A stretch of DNA of 11,577 bases from Actinomycetes bacterium. GTDB lineage: Bacteria; Actinomycetota; Thermoleophilia; Solirubrobacterales; Solirubrobacteraceae. The notes under the pieces were generated by a model. That model had not been told where the DNA came from. It worked only from the letters and a program-made list of their open reading frames with translations, and made no database searches. The position numbers were made by a program, and so were the translations under genes. Positions 4,103-11,577 of the stretch are shown piece after piece. How positions within the stretch are numbered: the first letter of the stretch is position 1; the number at the start of each line of letters is the position of its first letter. The stretch spans positions 1 to 11,577 of the forward strand of contig JAEXXR010000441.1 in assembly GCA_023405705.1 (NCBI GenBank), in the 5' to 3' direction.

Positions 4103-6385
4103 GTGGTGAGCGTACGAAGGAAAGGGCGCAGCGCCCGGCGCGTCTGTGCGGCACTTGGCGCTGGACTTCTCGCGGCGGGCGGTGCGTCGGCCTCTGCAAG
4201 CGCAGACCTCCCGGCACGGCAGTACGAGCTCGTGAGCGCGGCTGACAAGGGCGGGTATCCAGTCCTGTGGACCGACGACGGCGCCAACATGGGCGTGACG
4301 AAGCTTTCGCGCGACGGAGATACTGCTGTCTACGTCTCGTGGGGGGCCTTCGCTGGCTCGCGCGACGGAATGGCGAAGACCTATCGCGCGACGCGGAGCG
4401 CTAGCGGCTGGAACACGCAGGTCGCCTCGCCGCGTGTCGCCAACCCGACACCCGATGCCATACAGGAATTCACGAACTTCTGGCGGCAGACGACGCCGGA
4501 TCTCCAGTTCGGGTTGTTGAGAACGCGCGACAATCTCGATCCAGCGGCTGATCCTGCTCTCACGACCCAGGTGTACACAAGCACGCGCGAGGGTGTGCCG
4601 ACGCTTGCGACCCGTCGCGCCGACGGCATGCCCGCGGACGCCGGCACGCCCTATGACATGGGGATCAGCGACGACGGCACACGCGCCTTTTTCATGACGG
4701 ACGGGCACATGGTCCCGGCGGACTCGGGCCGCCTCGCGGGTCAGGATGTCTATGCCCGAATCGGCGACTCCACGGTGCTTCTGAGTGACAATGGCGGTGC
4801 GCCGCTGAGCGCCTGCGGCTCCGTGCTGGGCGGAGCGTCGTTCTTCACTGCGTCGGCCACGACGCGCAACGCGGTCGCGGAGAATGGGAGACAAGTCGTC
4901 TTCTCTGTTCCCGTCGGGAACCTTGGTTTCGGCTTTGACCCGTCCTGCTTCGATCTGCCGAGAATCTACTTCCGCTCCGACGCCGAGGGGCTGGTACAAG
5001 TCTCTGCGTCGGAAGCGACGGTTCCAGAGGCACCGCAAGCAGCTGTGTACGACGGCGCGTCGGCCGATGGGACCCGGATCATCTTCACGTCGCAGGAGAG
5101 ACTCGTCGATGGAGCGCCGAGCGGCGGTCTGTACCTCTATCGCACGGACCTTCCCAGAGGAAGTCGGCTGAGACTGCTTGTTCCGGCGACTGATGTCTTC
5201 GTTGCGAAGGTGTCGGGCGACGCTCGGACGATTTACTTCTCCACCAGCAACCAGGTGGCGCCGGGCGGCAGCGGCGGCAGCGCCCTCTACGTCTACCGCG
5301 ACAGCGAAGAAGGTGAGACGTTGAGATGGATCGCGGACGATACTTCGTTCGACTTCAGCGCTTTCGCCGGGGGTAATGAGAACCTGCGCAAGGCACGTGT
5401 CTCTGCTGACGGCAACGTGCTTGCATTCGTGTCGAGCGCTCCGCTCACGGGATTTGACAACACGAGAGTTGGAGGCGGTGCTGCCGCGCAGTTGTTCGTC
5501 TACGACGACCGCGTCGGTTTGACGTGCGCATCGTGCAATCCGGCCGGTCAGCGGCCCGCAGACTCGCCGATCAGCGGCGATGCGTCGGTCGGGACGCCGA
5601 ACAACGGCGACCCGAACCCGAACACCATCAGCGATGACGGCAGACATGTGTTCTTCATGTCGCCCGATCGTCTCGTCGCCGGTGACGTCAACAGCAAGAG
5701 AGATGTCTACGAGTACTCCGACGGTCGCGTGCAATTGATTTCGTCTGGTCGTGGACCGCACGAGTCGGTGCTGGCTGACGTCGACGCTTCAGGCGAGACA
5801 GCCCTGTTCTCGACTGCTGACAGCCTCGTGCCCCAGGACCGGGACGGTGGAGACGTCGACGTCTACGTGGCGCGCAAGGACGGCGGCTTCCCGCCTCCGC
5901 CTCCGCCTCGGTCGCCTGAGGTCGGATGCGATGATGACGGGTGCCAGGGGCCGACGACGTCGTCGCCTGCTGACGAGGCGCCCGGAAGCACCCAGCTCGA
6001 CGGTGAAGGCGACTTTCCGCCGGTCGCGCCGAGACCAACGGTGCGTCTGGTCCGGCCCGATGCGGCAGCGCTCAAGTCGCTCGCCCGTACCGGACGCGCG
6101 AAGCTCGAGGTGCGTACGACCGGGCCCGGGCTCGTGAACGTCACGCTCTCGGCCAGGATCGGCAGAAGGTCGCGCACGGCCGGGGGCGGGCGCGCGAGAG
6201 CGGGAGAAGGCGCGTCGATCGTGCGGGTGCCGCTCAGACTCTCCAGAGCGGCGCGCAAGGAACTCGTCAAGCGCAAGCGGCTCACCGTCCGCGTGCGCGC
6301 GACGATCGCTGGAAGAGCGTCGACGCCGACGCTCACGCTCGTGCTGCGGAACTCCGCAACGCCGTCGAGAGGAGGAAGACGATGA
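4103..6385 (+). CDS. Secreted TolB/PD40-like beta-propeller protein
   Basis: This 760-residue exported protein has no recognisable catalytic residues; propellers of this type usually bind proteins or glycans. A signal peptide (cleavage near ASASA, residue 34) is followed by YELVSAADKGG (41-51), the opening I associate with this Thermoleophilia group. Eight blade-like motifs of the form 'S.DG...(F/Y/V)' follow at about 69, 189, 258, 319, 371, 433, 510 and 561, several trailed by a '(D)VY' strand. CASC (475-478) lies between the blades at 433 and 510. A proline-rich linker (596-602) with C-x4-C (609, 614) leads to a C-terminal beta domain (about 645-750) and a basic tail (SRGGRR). GTG at 4103 and GTG at 4106 are both possible after AGGGAG, a difference of one residue. 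Its stop overlaps the start of the next gene as ATGA, so the two are translationally coupled and probably work together outside the cell. AGA is frequent for Arg after the signal peptide. Confidence 0.85.
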   Translation: MVSVRRKGRSARRVCAALGAGLLAAGGASASASADLPARQYELVSAADKGGYPVLWTDDGANMGVTKLSRDGDTAVYVSWGAFAGSRDGMAKTYRATRSASGWNTQVASPRVANPTPDAIQEFTNFWRQTTPDLQFGLLRTRDNLDPAADPALTTQVYTSTREGVPTLATRRADGMPADAGTPYDMGISDDGTRAFFMTDGHMVPADSGRLAGQDVYARIGDSTVLLSDNGGAPLSACGSVLGGASFFTASATTRNAVAENGRQVVFSVPVGNLGFGFDPSCFDLPRIYFRSDAEGLVQVSASEATVPEAPQAAVYDGASADGTRIIFTSQERLVDGAPSGGLYLYRTDLPRGSRLRLLVPATDVFVAKVSGDARTIYFSTSNQVAPGGSGGSALYVYRDSEEGETLRWIADDTSFDFSAFAGGNENLRKARVSADGNVLAFVSSAPLTGFDNTRVGGGAAAQLFVYDDRVGLTCASCNPAGQRPADSPISGDASVGTPNNGDPNPNTISDDGRHVFFMSPDRLVAGDVNSKRDVYEYSDGRVQLISSGRGPHESVLADVDASGETALFSTADSLVPQDRDGGDVDVYVARKDGGFPPPPPPRSPEVGCDDDGCQGPTTSSPADEAPGSTQLDGEGDFPPVAPRPTVRLVRPDAAALKSLARTGRAKLEVRTTGPGLVNVTLSARIGRRSRTAGGGRARAGEGASIVRVPLRLSRAARKELVKRKRLTVRVRATIAGRASTPTLTLVLRNSATPSRGGRR

Positions 6386-9162
6386 GCTTGCGGAGCAGTC
6401 GTCGTGAGTCCGGCCGGCAGCGCGCAACCGCGTGGATCGGGAAGCGCTCTGCCATTGTCGCGTTGATGTGCGCCGGATCGTTGGTTGCGGCCTCGCCCGC
6501 GTACGCGGAGTTCGGCCTGGAACCCGGTTCGTTCATAGCGGACACGCTCAACCCCGACACGGGCAATCCCGTCACGCAGGCGGGCGCGCGCCCGCCCGAG
6601 GCGATGACGGCGTTCAGATTCAACCTCACACCCGCGGTGGTTCCCGACGAGGGCGTGCGCGACATCATCGTCGACCTGCCGTTGGGGTTCGTCGGGAACC
6701 CGGAAGCGCCGGCGAAGTGCCCGCGACCCAACTTCGGGCTGATCTCGTCTGGGCAGTTCGGGCAGGGCGCGTGCCCGTTGAGCAGCCAAGTCGGGATAGC
6801 GCGGATCGTCACGCGGTCCGCCGGGGGAAGCACCGGCGAGACGCTCGAGTACGCCGTCTACAACCTCGAGCCGGCGTTCGGTCAGTTGGCCGACTTCGGC
6901 ATAGCGGTCGACAAGGTGCCGACGCACATGTACGCGTCGGTCAACGATTCCGGGGACTACAGACTGCGCATCAACGCGGAGAGAATCTCGCAGGGCCTGC
7001 CCGTGGCTGAAGTGGCGGTCACGCTCTGGGGCGTGCCCGCTGCGAGAGCTCATGACGACAGACGCGCGTGTGACGGCGGGTCGTTCGTCACGACGTGGAT
7101 GCCGCCGTGCTCGGTCTCGACGCCGGAGAGACCGTTCCTGACGAACCCGACGGACTGCTCTGCCGGACCTGCCACCACCACGATCGCCGTTGACTCGTGG
7201 CAGAACCCCGGCGTGTGGAAGCACGACTCATACAGCACGAGAAGTCCGCCGACGGGCTGCGACCAGCTTGTCTTCGAGCCGAAGATCACCGTCAGAAGCG
7301 ATTCGCCGCGCGCCGGGACGCCGGCCGGGTACACGGTCGACATCGACATCCCGCAGAACGACGATCCCGGCGGACTCGGGACTCCGGCGATGCGCGACGC
7401 CGTCGTCACCATGCCGCCGGGAACGGTGTTGTCGCCGCCGTCGGCTGACGGGCTGCTCGGCTGCGACGACGCGGAGTTCGGCTACAGATCCGATGCCGAC
7501 GTCAGATGTCCGGCCGCTTCGAAGGTCGCGAGCGCGACGGTGACGACCCCGGTGCTGCCGGGGCCGCTCGCCGGCGAGGTCTTCCTCGGGAGACCGCTGC
7601 CTGGCGACACGGTCCGTCTCTTCATGGTGCTGCGCTACCCGGGCCTCGAGTTCAAGATCCCGGGCAGAGTCGCGCGTGACGCGCAGACCGGGCAGCTGAC
7701 GGCGACGTTCGACGAGAACCCGCCGTTCCCGTTCAGCAACCTGAGACTCCGCTTCAAGGGCGGGCCGCGAGCCGCGCTCGTGAACCCGTCGACCTGCGGG
7801 CCGGCGACGGCGACCGGGGCGTTCACCGCGTACGGCGTCGACACGCCGGCGGTCTCGACCAGCACGATCCAGATCACGCAGACGCCGGACGGCAGACCGT
7901 GTGCTCCGGAGACGTTCTCGCCGTCATTCGTCGCCGGCGTGCTGAATCCGATCGCTGGGGGTTCGTCGCCGCTGATCGGCACGTTCGCGCGCGGCGACCA
8001 CGACCAGAAGTTCCGCAGCATGACGGTCGAGTTGCCTGAGGGGCTCACCGGCAGAATCGCCTCGTCTGAGCTCTGCTCCGACATCCAGGCGAACGCAGGC
8101 ACCTGCGGTGCCGACTCGCAGATCGGCACTGCGATCACGTCTGCGGGTCAGGGGCCGAACCCGTTCACGGTCAACGGCCGGGTGCACATAACCGGTCCGT
8201 ACAAGGGCGCGCCGTTCGGCATGTCGATCGTCGTGCCGGTCATCGCCGGTCCGTTCAACCTCGGGACGGTCGTGGTCCGCGCCGCGGTCAACGTCGACCG
8301 CAACAACGCTCGGCTGTCGGTGATCTCCGACCCGCTGCCGACGATCCTCGACGGCTTCCCGCTGCAGATCCGCAAGATCACGATCAAGGTGGACAAGCCG
8401 GGCTTCATCATTGCTCCGACCAGCTGCGCCCGGAAGAGCGTCGGCGCGCAGATCCAGTCGGTCGCCGGCGCGGTCGCGAACGTCAGCTCGCGCTTCCAGG
8501 TAGGCAACTGCGCAGGGATGCCGTTCAGACCGAAGATGTCGCTCAAGATCGGCGGCAGAGGGCGCACGCGGCCCGGCATCACCGTGCCGTTCCAGACGGT
8601 GATCAAGATGACGCCCGGTCAGTCGAACATGAGATCGGTCAGAGTCAACCTGCCGGACAACATCAACGCCCGGCTGCCTGTCATCAACAGAAACTCGTGC
8701 GCGCTGGCGGTCTTCCAGGCCGGCAGATGCCCCGAGAGCCTCGCGATCGGCACGGCGACCGCGATCACGCCGCTGCTGCGGGACCCGCTGCGGGGCAAGG
8801 CGTACTTCGTCAGAAACCCGGCACGGAGAATTCCGGACCTGGTGGTGGCGCTGAAGGGGCAGGTCGACATCGACGTCACGGGCAGAGTCACGATCCCACG
8901 AGACCTCACGCTCGCGACGACCTTCGACACCGTCCCGGACGTGCCGATCACGAAGTTCACGCTCAACCTCGTCGCCGGCAGAAGCGGCCCGATCGGCACG
9001 ATCGGCAACCTCTGCTCGGCCAGAGTGAGACGGGGGATGAGCGCGAAGCTCGACTTCCGTGGCCAGAACGGCAGAGTGATCTCGCGCCTGCAGAAGATGC
9101 AGATCGCCGGCTGCGGCGGCGCGAGAAGAGCGGCCAGAAGAGCCACGTCGAAGAAGCGATGA
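6382..9162 (+). CDS. Large secreted protein with four repeated beta modules
   Basis: The 926-residue product has a long basic N-region, a hydrophobic stretch (24-38) and likely cleavage after AYA at 42. The mature protein contains four related modules at about 97-225, 341-472, 547-682 and 753-878. Each begins with a '(D/M/E/N)LP.(G/N)' or 'MPPG' strand, then a Cys 12-25 residues later, then 'C(P/G)..S..(G/A)' (131-138, 376-383, 575-582, 783-790). Modules 2-4 then show a 'G.(V/A)(F/H/Y)' strand, and all four run to a late Cys near 'NP(T/S).C' or equivalent (259, 472, 682, 878). Module 1 also carries LWGVPA and PFLTNPTDC (215-220, 251-259). The tail is strongly basic (RRAARRATSKKR). No enzyme motif is seen; a structural or adhesive surface role is inferred. 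AGGAGG lies 6 bases before the ATG, which overlaps the stop of the propeller gene. A strong terminator follows. About 32 of 72 Arg codons are AGA, none among the six in the signal region. Confidence 0.85.
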   Translation: MSLRSSRRESGRQRATAWIGKRSAIVALMCAGSLVAASPAYAEFGLEPGSFIADTLNPDTGNPVTQAGARPPEAMTAFRFNLTPAVVPDEGVRDIIVDLPLGFVGNPEAPAKCPRPNFGLISSGQFGQGACPLSSQVGIARIVTRSAGGSTGETLEYAVYNLEPAFGQLADFGIAVDKVPTHMYASVNDSGDYRLRINAERISQGLPVAEVAVTLWGVPAARAHDDRRACDGGSFVTTWMPPCSVSTPERPFLTNPTDCSAGPATTTIAVDSWQNPGVWKHDSYSTRSPPTGCDQLVFEPKITVRSDSPRAGTPAGYTVDIDIPQNDDPGGLGTPAMRDAVVTMPPGTVLSPPSADGLLGCDDAEFGYRSDADVRCPAASKVASATVTTPVLPGPLAGEVFLGRPLPGDTVRLFMVLRYPGLEFKIPGRVARDAQTGQLTATFDENPPFPFSNLRLRFKGGPRAALVNPSTCGPATATGAFTAYGVDTPAVSTSTIQITQTPDGRPCAPETFSPSFVAGVLNPIAGGSSPLIGTFARGDHDQKFRSMTVELPEGLTGRIASSELCSDIQANAGTCGADSQIGTAITSAGQGPNPFTVNGRVHITGPYKGAPFGMSIVVPVIAGPFNLGTVVVRAAVNVDRNNARLSVISDPLPTILDGFPLQIRKITIKVDKPGFIIAPTSCARKSVGAQIQSVAGAVANVSSRFQVGNCAGMPFRPKMSLKIGGRGRTRPGITVPFQTVIKMTPGQSNMRSVRVNLPDNINARLPVINRNSCALAVFQAGRCPESLAIGTATAITPLLRDPLRGKAYFVRNPARRIPDLVVALKGQVDIDVTGRVTIPRDLTLATTFDTVPDVPITKFTLNLVAGRSGPIGTIGNLCSARVRRGMSAKLDFRGQNGRVISRLQKMQIAGCGGARRAARRATSKKR

Positions 9163-9202
9163 CCGCCGCCGGCTGAGGCCGGGCCGGACATCGAGCAGGC
9201 CC

Positions 9203-9233
9203 GGAGGGGCGGTGCCGACGGCGCCGCCCCTCT
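9203..9233 (+). terminator. Strong terminator of the secreted-protein operon
   Basis: Bases 9204-9216 pair with 9220-9232 in a 13-bp stem with one T-G pair and the 3-base loop GAC; a further G-T pair at 9203/9233 extends it. It begins 40 bases past the stop of the 926-residue gene. The following bases TGTCGTAT are only partly T-rich. It isolates the surface-protein operon from the ROK/xylF operon. Confidence 0.75.
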
Positions 9234-9252
9234 GTCGTATCTGCAACACGCC

Positions 9253-9274
9253 GTTTGTTGGAATCCGGTTAGTT
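9253..9274 (+). promoter_or_regulatory. Candidate ROK-repressor operator (direct repeat)
   Basis: GTTTGTT (9253-9259) and GTTAGTT (9268-9274) are near-identical 7-mers set 15 bases apart in an AT-richer patch upstream of the ROK gene. From memory, xylose repressors of the ROK family in Firmicutes bind sites containing TTAGTTTGTT and its inverse. Here the copies are direct rather than inverted, so the assignment is tentative. I could not place a convincing -35/-10 pair in 9234-9323. Confidence 0.35.
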
Positions 9275-9323
9275 CTGACGAGGTCGGGACAAACCGCGTG
9301 TGCAGCTGGGTACGCACCTCTTC

Positions 9324-10559
9324 ATGGAGAGGAGGGACCCCAGCGGGTCGCTGGCGTCGCTGCGCGAGCGCAACCGCGGTCGCATCGTCGCCGAGCTGCG
9401 GCGCGCCGGTCTGATCAGCCGCGCGGAGCTGGCGCGGCGGACCGGCCTCAGCCGCTCGACCGTCTCGACGCTCGTCGCCGAGCTGCAGGCGCGGGGCCTC
9501 GTCTCCGAACGCGAGGTCGACGGCGCCGGGCCGCAGGGCGGCCGTCCACCGGTTCTGCTGGGACTCGAACGAACCGCCGGCGCGGTGCTGGCGATCGACT
9601 TCGGCAAGCAGCACGTGCGCGTGCTCGTCGCCGACCTCGCGCACGCGATCCTCGCCGACCTGGAGCAGCCGACCGAGACCGAGCAGAGCGCGACGCAGGG
9701 ATTCGACGCGGCGGTCGCGCTCGCCGAGCAGGCGCTGGAGGAGGCGCGAGTCGCCGGGCGTGAGCTGATCGGCGTTGGCCTCGGCGTCCCCGGGCCGATC
9801 GAGAACGCCACCGGCGAGGTCGGCTCCTCGTCGATCCTGCCCGGCTGGATCGGGATCAGGCCGGCCGACGAGCTCCAGCGCCGCCTCCACCTTCCCGTCG
9901 CGACCGCCAACGACGCCAACCTCGGCGCGCTCGCCGAGCTGACGTGGGGCGCCGGCCGCGGCGTCGACGACTTCGTCTACGTGAAGGTCGCCAGCGGCAT
10001 CGGCGGCGGGCTCGTGCTCGGCGGCGAGCTGTACACCGGCGCGCACGGGATCGCCGGCGAGATCGGTCACTCGATGGTCGACGAGCACGGGGCGCTCTGC
10101 CGCTGCGGCAACCGCGGCTGCCTCGAGACGGTCGCCTCGACGCGGGCGGTCCTGGAGCTGATCGACACTGCGCGTCGCAGGGAGCACGACGAGCAGCTGA
10201 CGATCGAGCAGGTCATCGCGCATGCACGCGATGGCGACCGCGCCTGCCAGCGCGTGATCGGCGACGCCGCACGGGCGATCGGGGTCGTCGTCGCACAGGT
10301 TTGCAATGCATTGAATCCGGCGAAGGTGATCGTCGGCGGAGACCTCAGCGCGGCCGGGGACGTGCTCCTCGACCCGTTGCGCGACGAGCTCGCGCGACAC
10401 GCCGTGCCCGCCGCCGGAGGGGATGTCGAGATCGTCGCCGGGGTGCTCGGCCGCCGCGCCGAGGTGCTCGGCGCAGCCGCGCTCGTCCTGCGCGACGCCG
10501 ACGGGTTCGACGGCTTCACGTTCACGACCGCAGGAGAAGCACAGCAGCAAGCCGGGTAA
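9324..10559 (+). CDS. ROK-family transcriptional repressor, probably xylose-responsive
   Basis: This is a cytosolic sugar-sensing regulator of 411 residues, normal length for a ROK repressor. An N-terminal winged helix-turn-helix (about 22-62) contains ISRAELARRTGLSRSTVS. The sugar-kinase-like domain shows AIDFGKQHVRV (phosphate 1 region, 90-100), GLGVPGP (152-158), NDAN (196-199, with the usual catalytic Asp), SGIGGG (224-229) and the ROK signature GEIGH...CRCGNRGCLE (245-268). In that signature His249 and Cys259, Cys261 and Cys266 are the expected zinc ligands. The kinase residues look intact, but a DNA-binding domain in front means regulator rather than kinase. ATG at 9324 fits the family N-terminus; GTG at 9300 would add 8 residues, and neither has a good ribosome binding site, so a leaderless transcript is possible. 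It is followed after 26 bases by xylF, which suggests that it represses its own operon until sugar binds. No Arg codon is AGA, in sharp contrast with xylF. Confidence 0.92.
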   Translation: MERRDPSGSLASLRERNRGRIVAELRRAGLISRAELARRTGLSRSTVSTLVAELQARGLVSEREVDGAGPQGGRPPVLLGLERTAGAVLAIDFGKQHVRVLVADLAHAILADLEQPTETEQSATQGFDAAVALAEQALEEARVAGRELIGVGLGVPGPIENATGEVGSSSILPGWIGIRPADELQRRLHLPVATANDANLGALAELTWGAGRGVDDFVYVKVASGIGGGLVLGGELYTGAHGIAGEIGHSMVDEHGALCRCGNRGCLETVASTRAVLELIDTARRREHDEQLTIEQVIAHARDGDRACQRVIGDAARAIGVVVAQVCNALNPAKVIVGGDLSAAGDVLLDPLRDELARHAVPAAGGDVEIVAGVLGRRAEVLGAAALVLRDADGFDGFTFTTAGEAQQQAG

Positions 10560-10585
10560 ATCAACGGCAGGAGGAGGTACGCAGC

Positions 10586-11577
10586 ATGCACAGCAGGTAC
10601 GTCCGCATCCTCGCGCTCATCGCCGCCATGGTGCTGAGCGTCGGCGCGCTGGCCGCGTGCGGCAGCGACGACGGCGACAACGGAACCACGGCCGGCGGAG
10701 GCGCCGCAGCCACGACCAGCACCGGGGGCGGCGGCGAGAGCGGCAAGATCGCGCTGCTCCTGCCGGAGAACAAGACCGCCCGCTACGAATCGCAGGACCG
10801 CCCGCTGTTCGAGGCGAAGATGAGAGAGCTCTGCCCGGACTGCGAGGTCATCTACTCCAACGCCGAGCAGGACGCCTCCAAGCAGCAGTCGCAGGCGGAG
10901 GCCGCGATCACCAACGGCGCGAGAGTGCTCGTGCTCGACCCGGTCGACGGCAGAGCCGCGGCCGCGATCGCGACCCGCGCCAAGCAGTCCGACATCGGCG
11001 TGATCGCCTACGACCGCGCGATCGAGAACGCCGACATCGACTACTACATCTCCTTCGACAACGAGGAGGTCGGCAGACTCCAGGCGAGAACGCTGATCGA
11101 GGGCCTCAGAAGAATGGGGAGAGACAGCGGCGACCTCGTGATGATCAACGGCGCGCCGACCGATCCGAACGCCGCGCTGTTCAAGAGAGGCGCGCACAGC
11201 GTCCTCGACACCAGCGACTACAGAATCGGCAAGGAGTACGACACGCCGGACTGGTCGCCCGACAGAGCGCAGACGGAGATGGAGCAGGCGATCACCTCGC
11301 TCGGCAGAGACGGCTTCGTCGGCGTCTACGCCGCCAACGACGGCACCGCCGGCGGTGCGATCGCGGCGATGAGATCGAACGGCGTCGACCCCTCGACCCG
11401 TCCGACCACCGGCCAGGACGCCGAGCTCGCCGGCATCCAGCGGATCGTCGCCGGCGACCAGTACATGACGATCTACAAGGCGATCAAGCCCGAGGCCGAG
11501 AACGCCGCTCAGCTCGCCGTCGACCTGCTCGGCGGCAACACCGAGAGCGATCTCGTCAACCAGAGAGTCAACAACGG
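10586..11577 (+). CDS. xylF: D-xylose-binding lipoprotein of an ABC importer, 3' end outside the window
   Basis: 330 codons are visible and the gene runs off the right edge. A signal peptide with lipobox LAAC (Cys25) and a Gly/Thr/Ser/Asp-rich tether (26-52) place the protein on the outer face of the membrane. The rest matches the XylF branch of periplasmic sugar-binding proteins: KIALLLP (54-60), ALLxPV-type VLVLDPVDG (114-122), VIAYDRAIENADIDYYISFDN (139-159, given here in part as AYDR and YISFDN), NDGTAGGAIAAM (251-262), GQDAELAGIQRI (276-287) and MTIYKAI (294-300). It captures D-xylose or a close relative and delivers it to the permease; ATPase and permease genes (xylG, xylH) are expected just beyond the window. 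AGGAGG lies 8 bases before the ATG. The ROK repressor gene ends 26 bases upstream, so both are in one operon. 14 of 22 visible Arg codons are AGA, none in the signal peptide. The sugar could also be another pentose or hexose. Confidence 0.9.
   Translation, partial: MHSRYVRILALIAAMVLSVGALAACGSDDGDNGTTAGGGAAATTSTGGGGESGKIALLLPENKTARYESQDRPLFEAKMRELCPDCEVIYSNAEQDASKQQSQAEAAITNGARVLVLDPVDGRAAAAIATRAKQSDIGVIAYDRAIENADIDYYISFDNEEVGRLQARTLIEGLRRMGRDSGDLVMINGAPTDPNAALFKRGAHSVLDTSDYRIGKEYDTPDWSPDRAQTEMEQAITSLGRDGFVGVYAANDGTAGGAIAAMRSNGVDPSTRPTTGQDAELAGIQRIVAGDQYMTIYKAIKPEAENAAQLAVDLLGGNTESDLVNQRVNN

Noticed and set aside
4031..5761. 576-codon minus-strand open frame opposite the propeller gene
   Set aside because: Long antisense frames are expected in high-GC coding DNA. 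The plus strand has a ribosome binding site, signal peptide and blade repeats, whereas this product is Arg-rich with no recognisable domain.
5863..9249. Two long minus-strand open frames (5863-7224 and 7924-9249) opposite the four-module protein
   Set aside because: Both are shadows with low-complexity Arg/Asp/Ala-rich translations, and the second covers the terminator hairpin.
8619..11197. Minus-strand open frames opposite the ROK gene and xylF (8619-10550 and 10067-11197)
   Set aside because: The plus strand carries intact ROK and XylF motifs; the antisense products show no domain and cross gene boundaries.
1..11577. CRISPR array, tRNA, insertion sequence or prophage elements
   Set aside because: I saw no regularly spaced direct repeats, no cloverleaf-like sequence, no transposase or integrase motifs and no terminal inverted repeats flanking a gene.

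Overview
The window is GC-rich bacterial chromosomal DNA, most probably from an actinomycete of class Thermoleophilia (order Solirubrobacterales, the Conexibacter/Solirubrobacter/Patulibacter kind). I infer this from high-GC codon use, strong GGAGG-type ribosome binding sites, Ala-rich Sec signals and two kinds of secreted protein that I associate from memory with that group: a propeller protein opening with a YELVS motif, and a protein built of repeated 'LP.G…C…CP..S.(V/I)G' modules. No search was run, so the placement is an inference.

Layout. 1-136: no gene, with a perfect hairpin and what looks like half of a terminator cut by the left edge. 137-2724, minus strand: a GT-B glycosyltransferase, upstream of it a small lipoprotein, and upstream of that a 270-residue secreted protein, with a hairpin-rich 186-base gap between the last two. 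2725-3275: a 551-base divergent promoter region with an 11-G run, one good sigma70-type promoter in each direction, a degenerate tetranucleotide repeat and a chain of very short reading frames. 3276-3872: a 198-residue secreted protein, followed by a terminator. 4025-9162: a promoter and a two-gene operon with ATGA overlap, encoding a secreted beta-propeller protein (760 residues) and a secreted four-module repeat protein (926 residues), closed by a strong terminator. 9234-11577: a ROK-family repressor followed 26 bases later by xylF, the lipoprotein D-xylose-binding component of an ABC importer, which runs off the right edge.

The left and middle parts are a cell-surface locus: five of the first six genes carry export signals, and the cytosolic exception is a glycosyltransferase. 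The right part is a separate sugar-uptake operon in which the ROK protein probably senses xylose or a related sugar and controls the transporter. None of the secreted proteins of unknown function has a recognisable catalytic motif.

The most striking signals beyond ordinary annotation are these: a split in arginine codon use, with AGA abundant in the mature parts of exported proteins and rare or absent in the two cytosolic proteins and in most signal peptides; the chained mini-reading-frames in the leader of the 198-residue protein; the G tract just upstream of its promoter; and the fourfold internal repeat of the 926-residue protein.
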